DNA of 64,000 bases from Kaistella polysaccharea. GTDB taxonomy: Bacteria > Bacteroidota > Bacteroidia > Flavobacteriales > Weeksellaceae. The stretch lies in NCBI RefSeq assembly GCF_020410745.1, contig NZ_CP084528.1, positions 1,550,001-1,614,000 on the forward strand. The letters run 5' to 3'. The notes beneath the pieces are model-generated. The model made no database searches. It was not told the DNA's origin and saw only the letters and a program-made list of their open reading frames with translations. Shown here piece after piece: positions 19,238 to 26,886 of this stretch. Within the stretch, counting starts at the first letter, position 1; every line of letters starts with the position of its first letter. The translations under genes and the position numbers were made by a program.

Positions 19238-20584
19238 TCAAAACAAAGCTTCATGAAAATCCTCGATCTTACTTACTTCCACAATAACGATTCCATATTT
19301 TTTCTTTGAAATTTTATTTAAGTTCGACACAAAAATCTTCTCGTAACCCAACTTTTCGGCTTCGGAAATCCTTTGCTCGATCTGCGGAATTGGTCGGATT
19401 TCTCCGCTCAAACCAATTTCTCCAGCGAAACAGAAATGCTCAGAAATTGCAATATCTTCATTTGAGGAAAGTATAGACGCAACAACCGCTAAATCCAAAG
19501 CGGGATCTCCCGTTTTTATTCCGCCGGTAATATTCAGGAAAACATCTTTTGCACCCAATTGAAATCCGGCTCTTTTTTCTAAAACTGCTAAGAGCATATT
19601 TAAACGTTTCGAGTCAAAACCAGTACAACTTCTCTGCGGCGTTCCATAAACTGCAGAACTTACCAAAGCCTGAATTTCGATTAACATGGGGCGATTCCCT
19701 TCCAATGTTACAGCCACTGAATTTCCCGAAAGTTCCTCGAATTTCTTGGTAATCAATATTTCTGACGGATTTTTTATTTCTTTCAAACCTTGGGAAACCA
19801 TTTCGTAAATTCCAATTTCCGCCGTGGAGCCGAAACGGTTTTTACTCGCTCTCAACAGTCTGAACAAATGATTTCGGTCGCCATCGAAGTTTAAAACAAC
19901 ATCGACCATATGTTCCAAAACTTTCGGTCCGGCAATCTGCCCGTCTTTGGTGATATGCCCGACTAAAAAAACCGGCGTATTGGTTTCTTTGGCGTATTTA
20001 ATAATTTCATTGGAGCATTCCCGAATCTGTGAAACTGTGCCTGGTGAACTTTCAATTGTTTGACTTTGTAATGTTTGAATTGAATCCACAATTACAAAAT
20101 CCGGTTTTAATTTTTTGGCTTCGTGTAAAATCTTTTCAACTGAAGTTTCTGTAAAAAGAAAACAGTTTGGATTCTGAAGTTCTGTCAGACGGTCTGCCCG
20201 CATTTTAATTTGCGAGGCACTTTCTTCACCTGAAACATAAAGAATTTTCTTCTTCATTTTCAGCGCCAGTTGCAGCAACAAAGTTGATTTCCCGATTCCA
20301 GGTTCCCCACCAATTAAAGTCACAGAACCCAAAACAATTCCGCCTCCTAAAACGCGATTCAATTCCTCAGATGGACTTATGATTCGAGGTTCTTCGAAAG
20401 TTTCAACCTCAATAATATTGATGATATGCTGTTTCGATTTATCGGTATAAGATTTCGCAGGCGATTTTTCTACGATCTCCTCTACCAAAGTATTCCATTC
20501 CCCACAATTCTTGCATTGTCCCAGCCACTGCGGATATTGCGACCCACAATTCTGACAGACGTATGCCGTTTTCACTTTTGCCAT
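19238..20584 (-). CDS. radA: DNA repair protein RadA
   Basis: RadA is a RecA-like branch-migration ATPase that helps process recombination intermediates. The 448-residue protein has, in order, a four-cysteine zinc finger (CQNCGSQYPQWLGQCKNCG), Walker A GGEPGIGKST, the RadA-specific SKNRFG motif and a C-terminal Lon-like domain (about residues 270-448). Its stop codon abuts the heptamer array, so the array replaces any ordinary terminator region. Confidence 0.96.
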   Translation of the reverse strand: MAKVKTAYVCQNCGSQYPQWLGQCKNCGEWNTLVEEIVEKSPAKSYTDKSKQHIINIIEVETFEEPRIISPSEELNRVLGGGIVLGSVTLIGGEPGIGKSTLLLQLALKMKKKILYVSGEESASQIKMRADRLTELQNPNCFLFTETSVEKILHEAKKLKPDFVIVDSIQTLQSQTIESSPGTVSQIRECSNEIIKYAKETNTPVFLVGHITKDGQIAGPKVLEHMVDVVLNFDGDRNHLFRLLRASKNRFGSTAEIGIYEMVSQGLKEIKNPSEILITKKFEELSGNSVAVTLEGNRPMLIEIQALVSSAVYGTPQRSCTGFDSKRLNMLLAVLEKRAGFQLGAKDVFLNITGGIKTGDPALDLAVVASILSSNEDIAISEHFCFAGEIGLSGEIRPIPQIEQRISEAEKLGYEKIFVSNLNKISKKKYGIVIVEVSKIEDFHEALF

Positions 20585-20627
20585 GGTGCGAATTTCCTTC
20601 TTTTTTTTGGATAATTAAATTTTTGCA

Positions 20628-20656
20628 AAAAAAATAACCGCATAAAGCGGCTATTT
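20628..20656 (-). terminator. Terminator after the YceI gene
   Basis: AAATAaCCGC and GCGGcTATTT form a hairpin with one mismatch. The A tract on the plus strand is the U tract of a minus-strand transcript, 19 bases past the YceI stop. Confidence 0.7.
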
Positions 20657-20674
20657 ATAAATGAAAATAGTTAA

Positions 20675-21202
20675 TTAATTCGCTACTATATTTACCGTCA
20701 CCTGAACAGCATCACCGGTTTTCACACCCAAGAAACCAGGTCTCTCCATACCATAATCTGATAATTTTATATTTTCAGTTCCCGTAATTTGATATGAATT
20801 ACCATTTTTAATAACCGTAACAGGGAAATTAATTGCTTTGCTAAATCCCGCAATAGTGAGAGTTCCCGCCAAATTTTCTTTACCCACCGTTAAAATTGGT
20901 GCTGTGAAAGTAATGTTTGGACTCTTTTTATATTTCAACGCGTTGTAAGCTTTGTTATCCATCATGCTGCCTTTCGTACTTTTCAAATTCTTAGCAGGCA
21001 TGCTGAATTTTACATTGGTAATGGTATTTCCTTTCACCGTTCCGCTAAAATTTGCAGCATTTCCATTCATGACCCAATCGTGTACCGGCGAAGTTCCCGC
21101 GATATTAACAGTTGTAGATTTTCCGGTAATGTTTTGGGCACTGACCAAACCAGAAAGAGTAACAGCAAACAAAACCAAAATAGATTTCAATGTGTTTTTC
21201 AT
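20675..21202 (-). CDS. YceI-family periplasmic protein
   Basis: This 175-residue protein has a signal peptide (MKNTLKSILVLFAVTLSGLV, cleavage probably near SAQ) and the YceI lipocalin-like barrel pattern, with SPVHDWVMNGNAANFSGTVK and a C-terminal KTGDAVQVTVNIVAN. YceI proteins bind isoprenoid-type lipids; the ligand here is unknown. A perfect inverted repeat lies 15 bases upstream of the start and probably controls it. Confidence 0.88.
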   Translation of the reverse strand: MKNTLKSILVLFAVTLSGLVSAQNITGKSTTVNIAGTSPVHDWVMNGNAANFSGTVKGNTITNVKFSMPAKNLKSTKGSMMDNKAYNALKYKKSPNITFTAPILTVGKENLAGTLTIAGFSKAINFPVTVIKNGNSYQITGTENIKLSDYGMERPGFLGVKTGDAVQVTVNIVAN

Positions 21203-21216
21203 TTTTTTAATATTTT

Positions 21217-21238
21217 ACAGTTACTTAATTGTAACTGT
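21217..21238. promoter_or_regulatory. Candidate operator upstream of the YceI gene
   Basis: ACAGTTAC and GTAACTGT are perfect 8-base arms around TTAATT, 15 bases before the YceI start codon. Arm length and spacing suit a dimeric repressor such as a MarR-type protein. No such regulator is encoded next to it. Confidence 0.5.
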
Positions 21239-21346
21239 TCGTTGGAGACGAATCCCTACGTGAAGTTAAGCCACTTTAAACGTTATTAATATGACAACCA
21301 TCATGTTTAGATTATTAACCATTTATAAAAAATGAATTCCTTTTTT

Positions 21347-21455
21347 AGGAGCAACAAAATTTCAGCTTCTTACAAGATCAAACGCGCTGTCCGTTATATC
21401 TTTTCCTTTTTTTTATTGAAAAAAAAAGAAAAAGGATGCCACTTCCATCGCGGCT
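21347..21455 (-). repeat. Structured dispersed repeat, copy B
   Basis: Read on the minus strand it begins AGCCGCGATGGAAGTGGCAT, has a poly-A/poly-T hairpin centre, continues ATAACGGACAGCGCG, and ends TTTTGTTGCTCCTAA. The same landmarks occur in copy A at 34797-34920. The 359-base YceI-lipoprotein gap holds this element and the candidate operator, nothing else. Confidence 0.7.
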
Positions 21456-21561
21456 AGAATACAGACATTTTTACAGTTCGAGTTAAGCTTTTTTCGAAAT
21501 GCATCTGCGATTTATAAAAAACATTAAATTTGAATAAAACGGAAAAATTTGGTATTTATCC

Positions 21562-22293
21562 TTAATTATTCGTGCTAACATTTCCTCTGACTATTAATAT
21601 ACTGGCGATAGAAGAAACCAGGAGTTGATCTTCATGACTCAAATTGTTTTTAATCCAAACCTTACCGTTTCCAATAACAGACACCGCCGCTATTGCTTCG
21701 CCATTTTTACTCAGTTCGAAACCAAACGTTTTGGTATCATCCGTTAAAAACTGTTTTTCCTGTAATTGCTTTGTACCTTTAATAAAAATAGAATTTCCTG
21801 CTTCATCTTGAGCGATACCATTGTCAGTATCACTTTTTAAAGCAGAGGTAGCACTGCTATTTTGGATAAATACTTTCCACACTGGCGTTTTACCATTTGG
21901 AATAATTACGCCGAAAAATCCATTAGAATAATTATTAATGAAGTGATCTAAACCTTTAAACAAATCAAACATATTCAAGTTATAATTGCTTGCACCTACA
22001 ATATCGGCCGATAAGTTATTGGCAGAAAACTGCGTAAATTCTATCGGTTGCTGCGCTTTAGAATGTTTAATACCGAGCACCTCCAATTCTGTTCTTTCAG
22101 TCCAGCCCCGTTTGATCGGAGAAGTATAATAGTTTCCGAAAGATACTTTCTGATTAATTAATAATCCGGCGTTGCCGTTTACGTCCATCACAGAGGTATT
22201 CTGTTTTAGATTGTCGGACACTGCAATATTTGAAGTTTTGCACGAAATCAGCACTGCGGCTATAAGCGCAGCTGATATTAATTTAAATTTCAT
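21562..22293 (-). CDS. Hypothetical lipoprotein
   Basis: This 243-residue protein has a lipoprotein signal (KFKLISAALIAAVLISC, lipobox LISC) so it is probably anchored in a membrane facing the periplasm or surface. The mature part is beta-rich, with no motif I recognise; it includes the repeated-glycine element GNGKVWIKNNLS near the end. It is divergent from pyrG and stands alone. Function is unknown. Confidence 0.75.
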   Translation of the reverse strand: MKFKLISAALIAAVLISCKTSNIAVSDNLKQNTSVMDVNGNAGLLINQKVSFGNYYTSPIKRGWTERTELEVLGIKHSKAQQPIEFTQFSANNLSADIVGASNYNLNMFDLFKGLDHFINNYSNGFFGVIIPNGKTPVWKVFIQNSSATSALKSDTDNGIAQDEAGNSIFIKGTKQLQEKQFLTDDTKTFGFELSKNGEAIAAVSVIGNGKVWIKNNLSHEDQLLVSSIASILIVRGNVSTNN

Positions 22294-22471
22294 AGTTTAT
22301 TATTTGAGTTTTGATAATTTTGTAATATTAAAGTTAAAAGGGTAACAGTTCCATTCATCATCTTTATTACATATTTTTTCAGCTTCTACAGTAAGGTTAA
22401 AATCTTTTGAACTTCCCCGGCTCCTAAAAAATATTAGTTAACCTTTATTTGCCCTGTCTTTCAAAATCCAT

Positions 22472-22479
22472 TAACTTTG
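22472..22479 (+). promoter_or_regulatory. -7 box for pyrG
   Basis: TAACTTTG matches TAnnTTTG. A TTTG at about 22448 sits at a -33-like distance. Only 15 bases separate the box from the ATG at 22495, implying a very short leader. Confidence 0.6.
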
Positions 22480-22494
22480 CACAAACCTAAACTA

Positions 22495-24102
22495 ATGAGT
22501 AAAAAGAACACGAAATACATCTTCGTAACCGGCGGTGTAACTTCTTCTTTAGGCAAAGGAATCGTCTCTGCTTCATTGGGCTTACTGCTCAAATCGAGAG
22601 GATTTAATGTCACCATCCAAAAACTTGACCCTTACATAAATATTGATCCGGGAACGCTAAATCCTTATGAGCACGGCGAATGCTATGTTACGGACGACGG
22701 CGCAGAAACCGATTTGGACTTAGGACATTATGAAAGATTTCTGGATTCTAAAACTTCACAAAATAACAATGTAACGACAGGTAAAATTTACCAAACCGTT
22801 ATTGAAAAAGAAAGAAAAGGAGATTTCTTAGGAAAAACTGTGCAGGTAATTCCGCATATCACGAACGAAATTAAGCGCCGGATTAAAATGTTGGCGAAAC
22901 AAAACTACGATATCATCATCACCGAAATCGGCGGCACTGTCGGCGACATTGAATCCCTTCCTTATATAGAAAGCGTTCGTCAGTTGAAATGGGAATTGGG
23001 CGAACATAATTCGATGGTGATTCATTTAACTTTATTGCCTTATTTGGCGTCGAGCGGTGAATTAAAAACAAAACCTTCTCAACATTCTGTTCGCCAGTTA
23101 ATGGAATCTGGAATTCAGGCTGATGTATTGGTCTGCAGAACAGAACATATCATTCCGAAAGAACAACGGATGAAACTGGCGCAGTTCTGTAACGTAGCCT
23201 TGGAAAACGTAATCGAATGTAAAGATTTGGAGACGATTTACGAAGTTCCTCTTTATTTGCAGAAACAAAATTTTGATGATGTTGTTTTAAAGGAACTCAA
23301 TTTAAAATCTGAGAAACAAGCCGACTTAAAAGACTGGAAAACCTTCCTTAAAAAATATCAAAACCCGAAGAAAAAGGTAGAAATTGCTTTAATCGGGAAA
23401 TATGTTTCCTTGCAGGATTCTTATAAATCCATCGCAGAATCTTTCATTCATGCAGGTGCAGATTTAGAAACAGAAGTGAAAATTCGATGGGTTTACAGCG
23501 GTGAACTTACAGAGGAAAACATTGCAGAAACATTAGAAGGAATTGATGGTATGCTGATCGCTCCCGGATTTGGCGATCGCGGCATTGAAGGTAAAATTGA
23601 AGCAGCAAAATATGCACGTGTAAATAATATTCCGCTTTTGGGGATTTGTTTGGGAATGCAGATTATGACGATTGAATTTGCCAGAAATGTGCTGGATTAC
23701 AAGAAAGCAAACTCGATGGAATTTGACACTTCTACGCCTGAACCCGTAATATCATTGATGGAAGATCAGAAAAATGTTGTGGAAAAAGGCGGAACCATGC
23801 GTTTAGGAGCTTGGAAATGTACTTTGAAATCCGGATCGAAACTTCAGGAAATTTACGGTGCAAAAAACATTTCGGAAAGACACCGTCACCGGTATGAATT
23901 CAACTCCGAATACCGAGATGAATTTGAAAAAAATGGTTTAGTTCCGACCGGTTTCAATCCCGAAACAGATTTGGTAGAAACCCTCGAATTAAAAGATCAT
24001 CCTTTTTATATAGGAGTACAATATCACCCGGAATATAAGAGTACCGTTGCCTCGCCCCATCCTTTATTTAAGGCATTGATAAAAGCGTCAACAAAAAAAT
24101 AA
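22495..24102 (+). CDS. pyrG: CTP synthase
   Basis: PyrG aminates UTP to CTP using glutamine. The protein has the synthase domain start KYIFVTGGVTSSLGKGIVSA and a C-terminal class I glutamine amidotransferase domain with the nucleophilic cysteine in LLGICLGMQIM and the catalytic His/Glu in QYHPEYKS. I start at the ATG at 22495 (535 residues); an upstream TTG at 22477 would overlap the -7 box. A hairpin follows at 24110. Confidence 0.97.
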   Translation: MSKKNTKYIFVTGGVTSSLGKGIVSASLGLLLKSRGFNVTIQKLDPYINIDPGTLNPYEHGECYVTDDGAETDLDLGHYERFLDSKTSQNNNVTTGKIYQTVIEKERKGDFLGKTVQVIPHITNEIKRRIKMLAKQNYDIIITEIGGTVGDIESLPYIESVRQLKWELGEHNSMVIHLTLLPYLASSGELKTKPSQHSVRQLMESGIQADVLVCRTEHIIPKEQRMKLAQFCNVALENVIECKDLETIYEVPLYLQKQNFDDVVLKELNLKSEKQADLKDWKTFLKKYQNPKKKVEIALIGKYVSLQDSYKSIAESFIHAGADLETEVKIRWVYSGELTEENIAETLEGIDGMLIAPGFGDRGIEGKIEAAKYARVNNIPLLGICLGMQIMTIEFARNVLDYKKANSMEFDTSTPEPVISLMEDQKNVVEKGGTMRLGAWKCTLKSGSKLQEIYGAKNISERHRHRYEFNSEYRDEFEKNGLVPTGFNPETDLVETLELKDHPFYIGVQYHPEYKSTVASPHPLFKALIKASTKK

Positions 24103-24109
24103 ACAGGAC

Positions 24110-24147
24110 GAGATAAAAGACCATTGTTTTTTATCTCTTTTGTTTTT
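24110..24147 (+). terminator. Terminator after pyrG
   Basis: GAGATAAAA pairs with TTTTATCTC and is followed by T-rich sequence, 7 bases past the pyrG stop. Confidence 0.65.
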
Positions 24148-24189
24148 TAAATGAATACTTAAAATATTCTTCATTGCCAAAAATTTCAG

Positions 24190-24197
24190 TATTTTTG
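24190..24197 (+). promoter_or_regulatory. -7 box for yidC
   Basis: TATTTTTG matches TAnnTTTG, 70 bases upstream of the yidC start, leaving room for a leader that holds a 12-codon open frame. Confidence 0.5.
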
Positions 24198-24222
24198 TCA
24201 CCCAAAATTAAGAGGTCAAAAA

Positions 24223-24261
24223 ATGAGCTATTTCAAACCTCTAAATTTAAATTTCAAATAA
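24223..24261 (+). other. Possible 12-codon leader ORF before yidC
   Basis: ATG to TAA encodes MSYFKPLNLNFK and ends 6 bases before the yidC ATG. It lies inside the predicted leader. Its position suits translational coupling or attenuation, but a chance frame in AT-rich DNA cannot be excluded. Confidence 0.3.
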
Positions 24262-24267
24262 ATTATA

Positions 24268-26079
24268 ATGCAGCAAAATAACGGTTTAGATAAAAACCAA
24301 TTGATCAGTTTCGTTTTGTTTTCTGTCCTGATCTTCGGCGCCATGTTTTATTTCAATACAAAGCAGACCGCTGAACAACAACTTAAAAACGCGCAGAGTA
24401 CAAATCAAGTTACCCAAACCGCGCCTAATCCTGTTACAAAACCTGCAATTGTCGCCAATCTTAACGACAGTGTTAAAACAACTTCCATTCAGCAGGTCCA
24501 ATTAAAGAATAAGGAACTTACGGTTGCAATCTCTACTCTAGGCGGTCAGCTTTCTACAGTTGAACTGAACGAGTACAAAGCCTACAACAAAAAAAGCGAT
24601 GTTAATGATAAGAAACTTCTACTCTTTGATCAGAATAACTCATCTTATGGTTTTCAGTTTAAAGATAAGACCGGTAAAACATTTAATACGAAAGACTTAG
24701 TATTTACTCCAACACAAAGCGGAAATACAGTAACAATGCAAGCCAATGTAAATGGCGCGGTTATTCAATTTATCTACACTTTGTTAGGGAAATATACGGT
24801 TGATTTTAATGTAAAAACACAAGGTTTATCTCAACTGGTTGCCGATTCGAACGCGGAATTTGTTTGGGATTACACCGCGCGCCAGCATGAAAAAGGCCGC
24901 TCGCAAGAACAAACCCATACCGAATTTAATTATGCCTTCGACAATTACAGCAATTTCGACTATGACGGGAGAACGACCATGGAAGAGCCAGATGAAACGC
25001 TTAACTGGTTATCTGTAAAGCAGCAGTTTTTTGCGATGGTAATTGAGCCAAAGAATGGTTTCAAAAAATCTCACGGTAATCAGGATATGATTGAGGAAGG
25101 TGATTTTTTGAAAAAATTCAATTTCAATGGACAAGTTGATTTGGCAGGTGGTGAATTAAATGAGGATTTTAAATGGTATTTTATGCCTTTGGATTTGCCA
25201 TTATTAAAATCGTATGATAAAAATTTCGATGAATTGCTTCCTTTAGGTTGGTCGTTTATCGGTTCGTTAAACAGATGGTTTTTCATCCCGATGTATAATT
25301 TAATTTCCAGTTGGGGAATTGCTGCAGGTTGGGTTATTTTCTTAATGACAATTATTGTGAAAATCATTTTGTCACCGGTCATGTTTAAACAACATAAACT
25401 GAGTGCGATGATGCGGGTAATTCGTCCGGAAATTGATGAAGTTAACGCCAAATACAAAGGCGCCGACGCCATGAAAAAGCAACAGGAAACCATGGCAGTC
25501 TATCGGAAAGCCGGAGTCAACCAGATGGCGGGCTGTTTGCCGGGTCTTCTACAGGTACCTATTTTCTATGCTTTGTTCCGGTTCTTCCCGAATATGATTG
25601 ATTTGCGTGGCAAGAGTTTTTGGTTTGCGAAAGATTTAACTGCATACGACGACGTTATCAAGTTGCCTTTCTCAATACCATTATTAGGAGACCATTTAAG
25701 TATCTTCGCTATTGCGTGTACCGTTGTTATTTTAATATACACCGTAATGACCGCAGGAAATATTCAGCAACCTACCCAAGAAGGGATGCCGAACATGAAA
25801 GTGATCATGTACATTTTCCCGATAACGTTCCTTTTCTTTTTGAATACTTCAGCTTCTGGACTTTCTTGGTATTATTTCGTATCCAATGCAATTAATATTT
25901 TAATTATTCTGGTTATTAAATACTGGATTTTGGATGAGAAGAAAATACATGCGCAGATCCAGGCGAATAAACTGAAAGAGCCGAAGAAGGAAGGCAAGCT
26001 TCAAAAGAGAATGCGCGACATGATGGAAAAAGCACAGGAGCAGCAAAAAATTCAGCAGCAACAAGCAAAGAAAAAATAA
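24268..26079 (+). CDS. yidC: Membrane protein insertase YidC
   Basis: YidC inserts and folds inner-membrane proteins alone or with Sec. The 603-residue protein has an N-terminal membrane anchor (residues about 9-26), a periplasmic beta-sandwich domain, and the conserved core of five C-terminal helices beginning near IISSWGIAAGWVIFLMTIIV, including GCLPGLLQVPIFYALFRFFP. The lysine/glutamine-rich tail is normal for the family. It has its own promoter and terminator. Confidence 0.97.
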   Translation: MQQNNGLDKNQLISFVLFSVLIFGAMFYFNTKQTAEQQLKNAQSTNQVTQTAPNPVTKPAIVANLNDSVKTTSIQQVQLKNKELTVAISTLGGQLSTVELNEYKAYNKKSDVNDKKLLLFDQNNSSYGFQFKDKTGKTFNTKDLVFTPTQSGNTVTMQANVNGAVIQFIYTLLGKYTVDFNVKTQGLSQLVADSNAEFVWDYTARQHEKGRSQEQTHTEFNYAFDNYSNFDYDGRTTMEEPDETLNWLSVKQQFFAMVIEPKNGFKKSHGNQDMIEEGDFLKKFNFNGQVDLAGGELNEDFKWYFMPLDLPLLKSYDKNFDELLPLGWSFIGSLNRWFFIPMYNLISSWGIAAGWVIFLMTIIVKIILSPVMFKQHKLSAMMRVIRPEIDEVNAKYKGADAMKKQQETMAVYRKAGVNQMAGCLPGLLQVPIFYALFRFFPNMIDLRGKSFWFAKDLTAYDDVIKLPFSIPLLGDHLSIFAIACTVVILIYTVMTAGNIQQPTQEGMPNMKVIMYIFPITFLFFLNTSASGLSWYYFVSNAINILIILVIKYWILDEKKIHAQIQANKLKEPKKEGKLQKRMRDMMEKAQEQQKIQQQQAKKK

Positions 26080-26092
26080 TTCAATAATAATG

Positions 26093-26124
26093 AAAACGGA
26101 AGAAAATCTCTTCCGTTTTTTTTT
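26093..26124 (+). terminator. Terminator after yidC
   Basis: AAAACGGAAGA pairs with TCTTCCGTTTT across a 5-base loop and ends in a T run. It lies between yidC and the convergent rnhB. Confidence 0.85.
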
Positions 26125-26752
26125 ATATATCTAATAAAGACAGATCAGTTTCGCCTTCAGCCATTTTACCAGTGTAGTCTAACCGGAAAGATCGACGATG
26201 ATGAATCGTTGGCCCAAACTCAATCAAAGCGTCGCGGTGCATCTTGGTAGCATAACCCATATTTTTATTCCAGCCATATTGCGGAAAATCGTTATGAAGT
26301 TTTATCATGAGTTGATCGCGGTAATTTTTGGCTAATATGGAGGCACACGCAATAGAAAGAAATTTTGCATCACCTTTAATAATGCATTGATGAGAAATCC
26401 AGGGGTAAGGATGAAAGCGATTTCCGTCCACAAGTATTAATTCCGGGCGGTTCACGAGCTGATCCAGTGCGCGGTGCATCGCGTGAATACTGGCATTCAG
26501 TATATTATGTTCATCGATAAAAGACGGTGGCAGTTCTGCAATAGCAAACTCCATTACATTTTCTTTAATGTAGGAGTCTAATTCTAATCTCGTCTTAAAC
26601 GTTAATTTTTTAGAATCATTAACTAAATTTTGCTTAAATTTCTTTGGTAGAATAACGGCTGCAGCTACGACTGGGCCAGAAAGACATCCTCTACCAACTT
26701 CATCGCAACCTGCCTCTAAATAGACACTTGACCAGCTTTTGCGCAACTTCAT
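26123..26752 (-). CDS. rnhB: Ribonuclease HII
   Basis: RNase HII cuts RNA in RNA-DNA hybrids and removes single ribonucleotides. The protein has the catalytic motif EAGCDEVGRGCLSGPVVAAA, LVDGNRFHPY and SIACASILAKNYRD, with the acidic residues expected. I prefer the ATG at 26752 (209 residues), which puts EAGCDEVGRG at the usual distance from the N-terminus; an ATG at 26779 would add nine residues. Confidence 0.94.
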   Translation of the reverse strand: MKLRKSWSSVYLEAGCDEVGRGCLSGPVVAAAVILPKKFKQNLVNDSKKLTFKTRLELDSYIKENVMEFAIAELPPSFIDEHNILNASIHAMHRALDQLVNRPELILVDGNRFHPYPWISHQCIIKGDAKFLSIACASILAKNYRDQLMIKLHNDFPQYGWNKNMGYATKMHRDALIEFGPTIHHRRSFRLDYTGKMAEGETDLSLLDI

Positions 26753-26829
26753 TTTACTGCCTTTTTGATAATTAATCACATATTAAGATGTTAAAAATAC
26801 AAATTAATTAAGAATTTATTAACAAATAA

Positions 26830-26861
26830 TTTGGTTATATAAATTAAAGTGTGCACTTTTG
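26830..26861 (+). promoter_or_regulatory. Promoter of the SusC/SusD pair
   Basis: TTTG at 26830-26833 and CACTTTTG at 26854-26861 (seven of eight matches to TAnnTTTG) are separated by 20 bases, the Bacteroidota -33/-7 spacing. The box lies 25 bases before the SusC ATG. Confidence 0.5.
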
Positions 26862-26886
26862 TTGTAATGAAAAAATTTAATTTGAT

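Noticed and set aside
19041-19256. 71-residue open frame rich in His, Pro and Ser
   Set aside because: It is translation of the heptamer array; the 7-base period explains its repetitive sequence.
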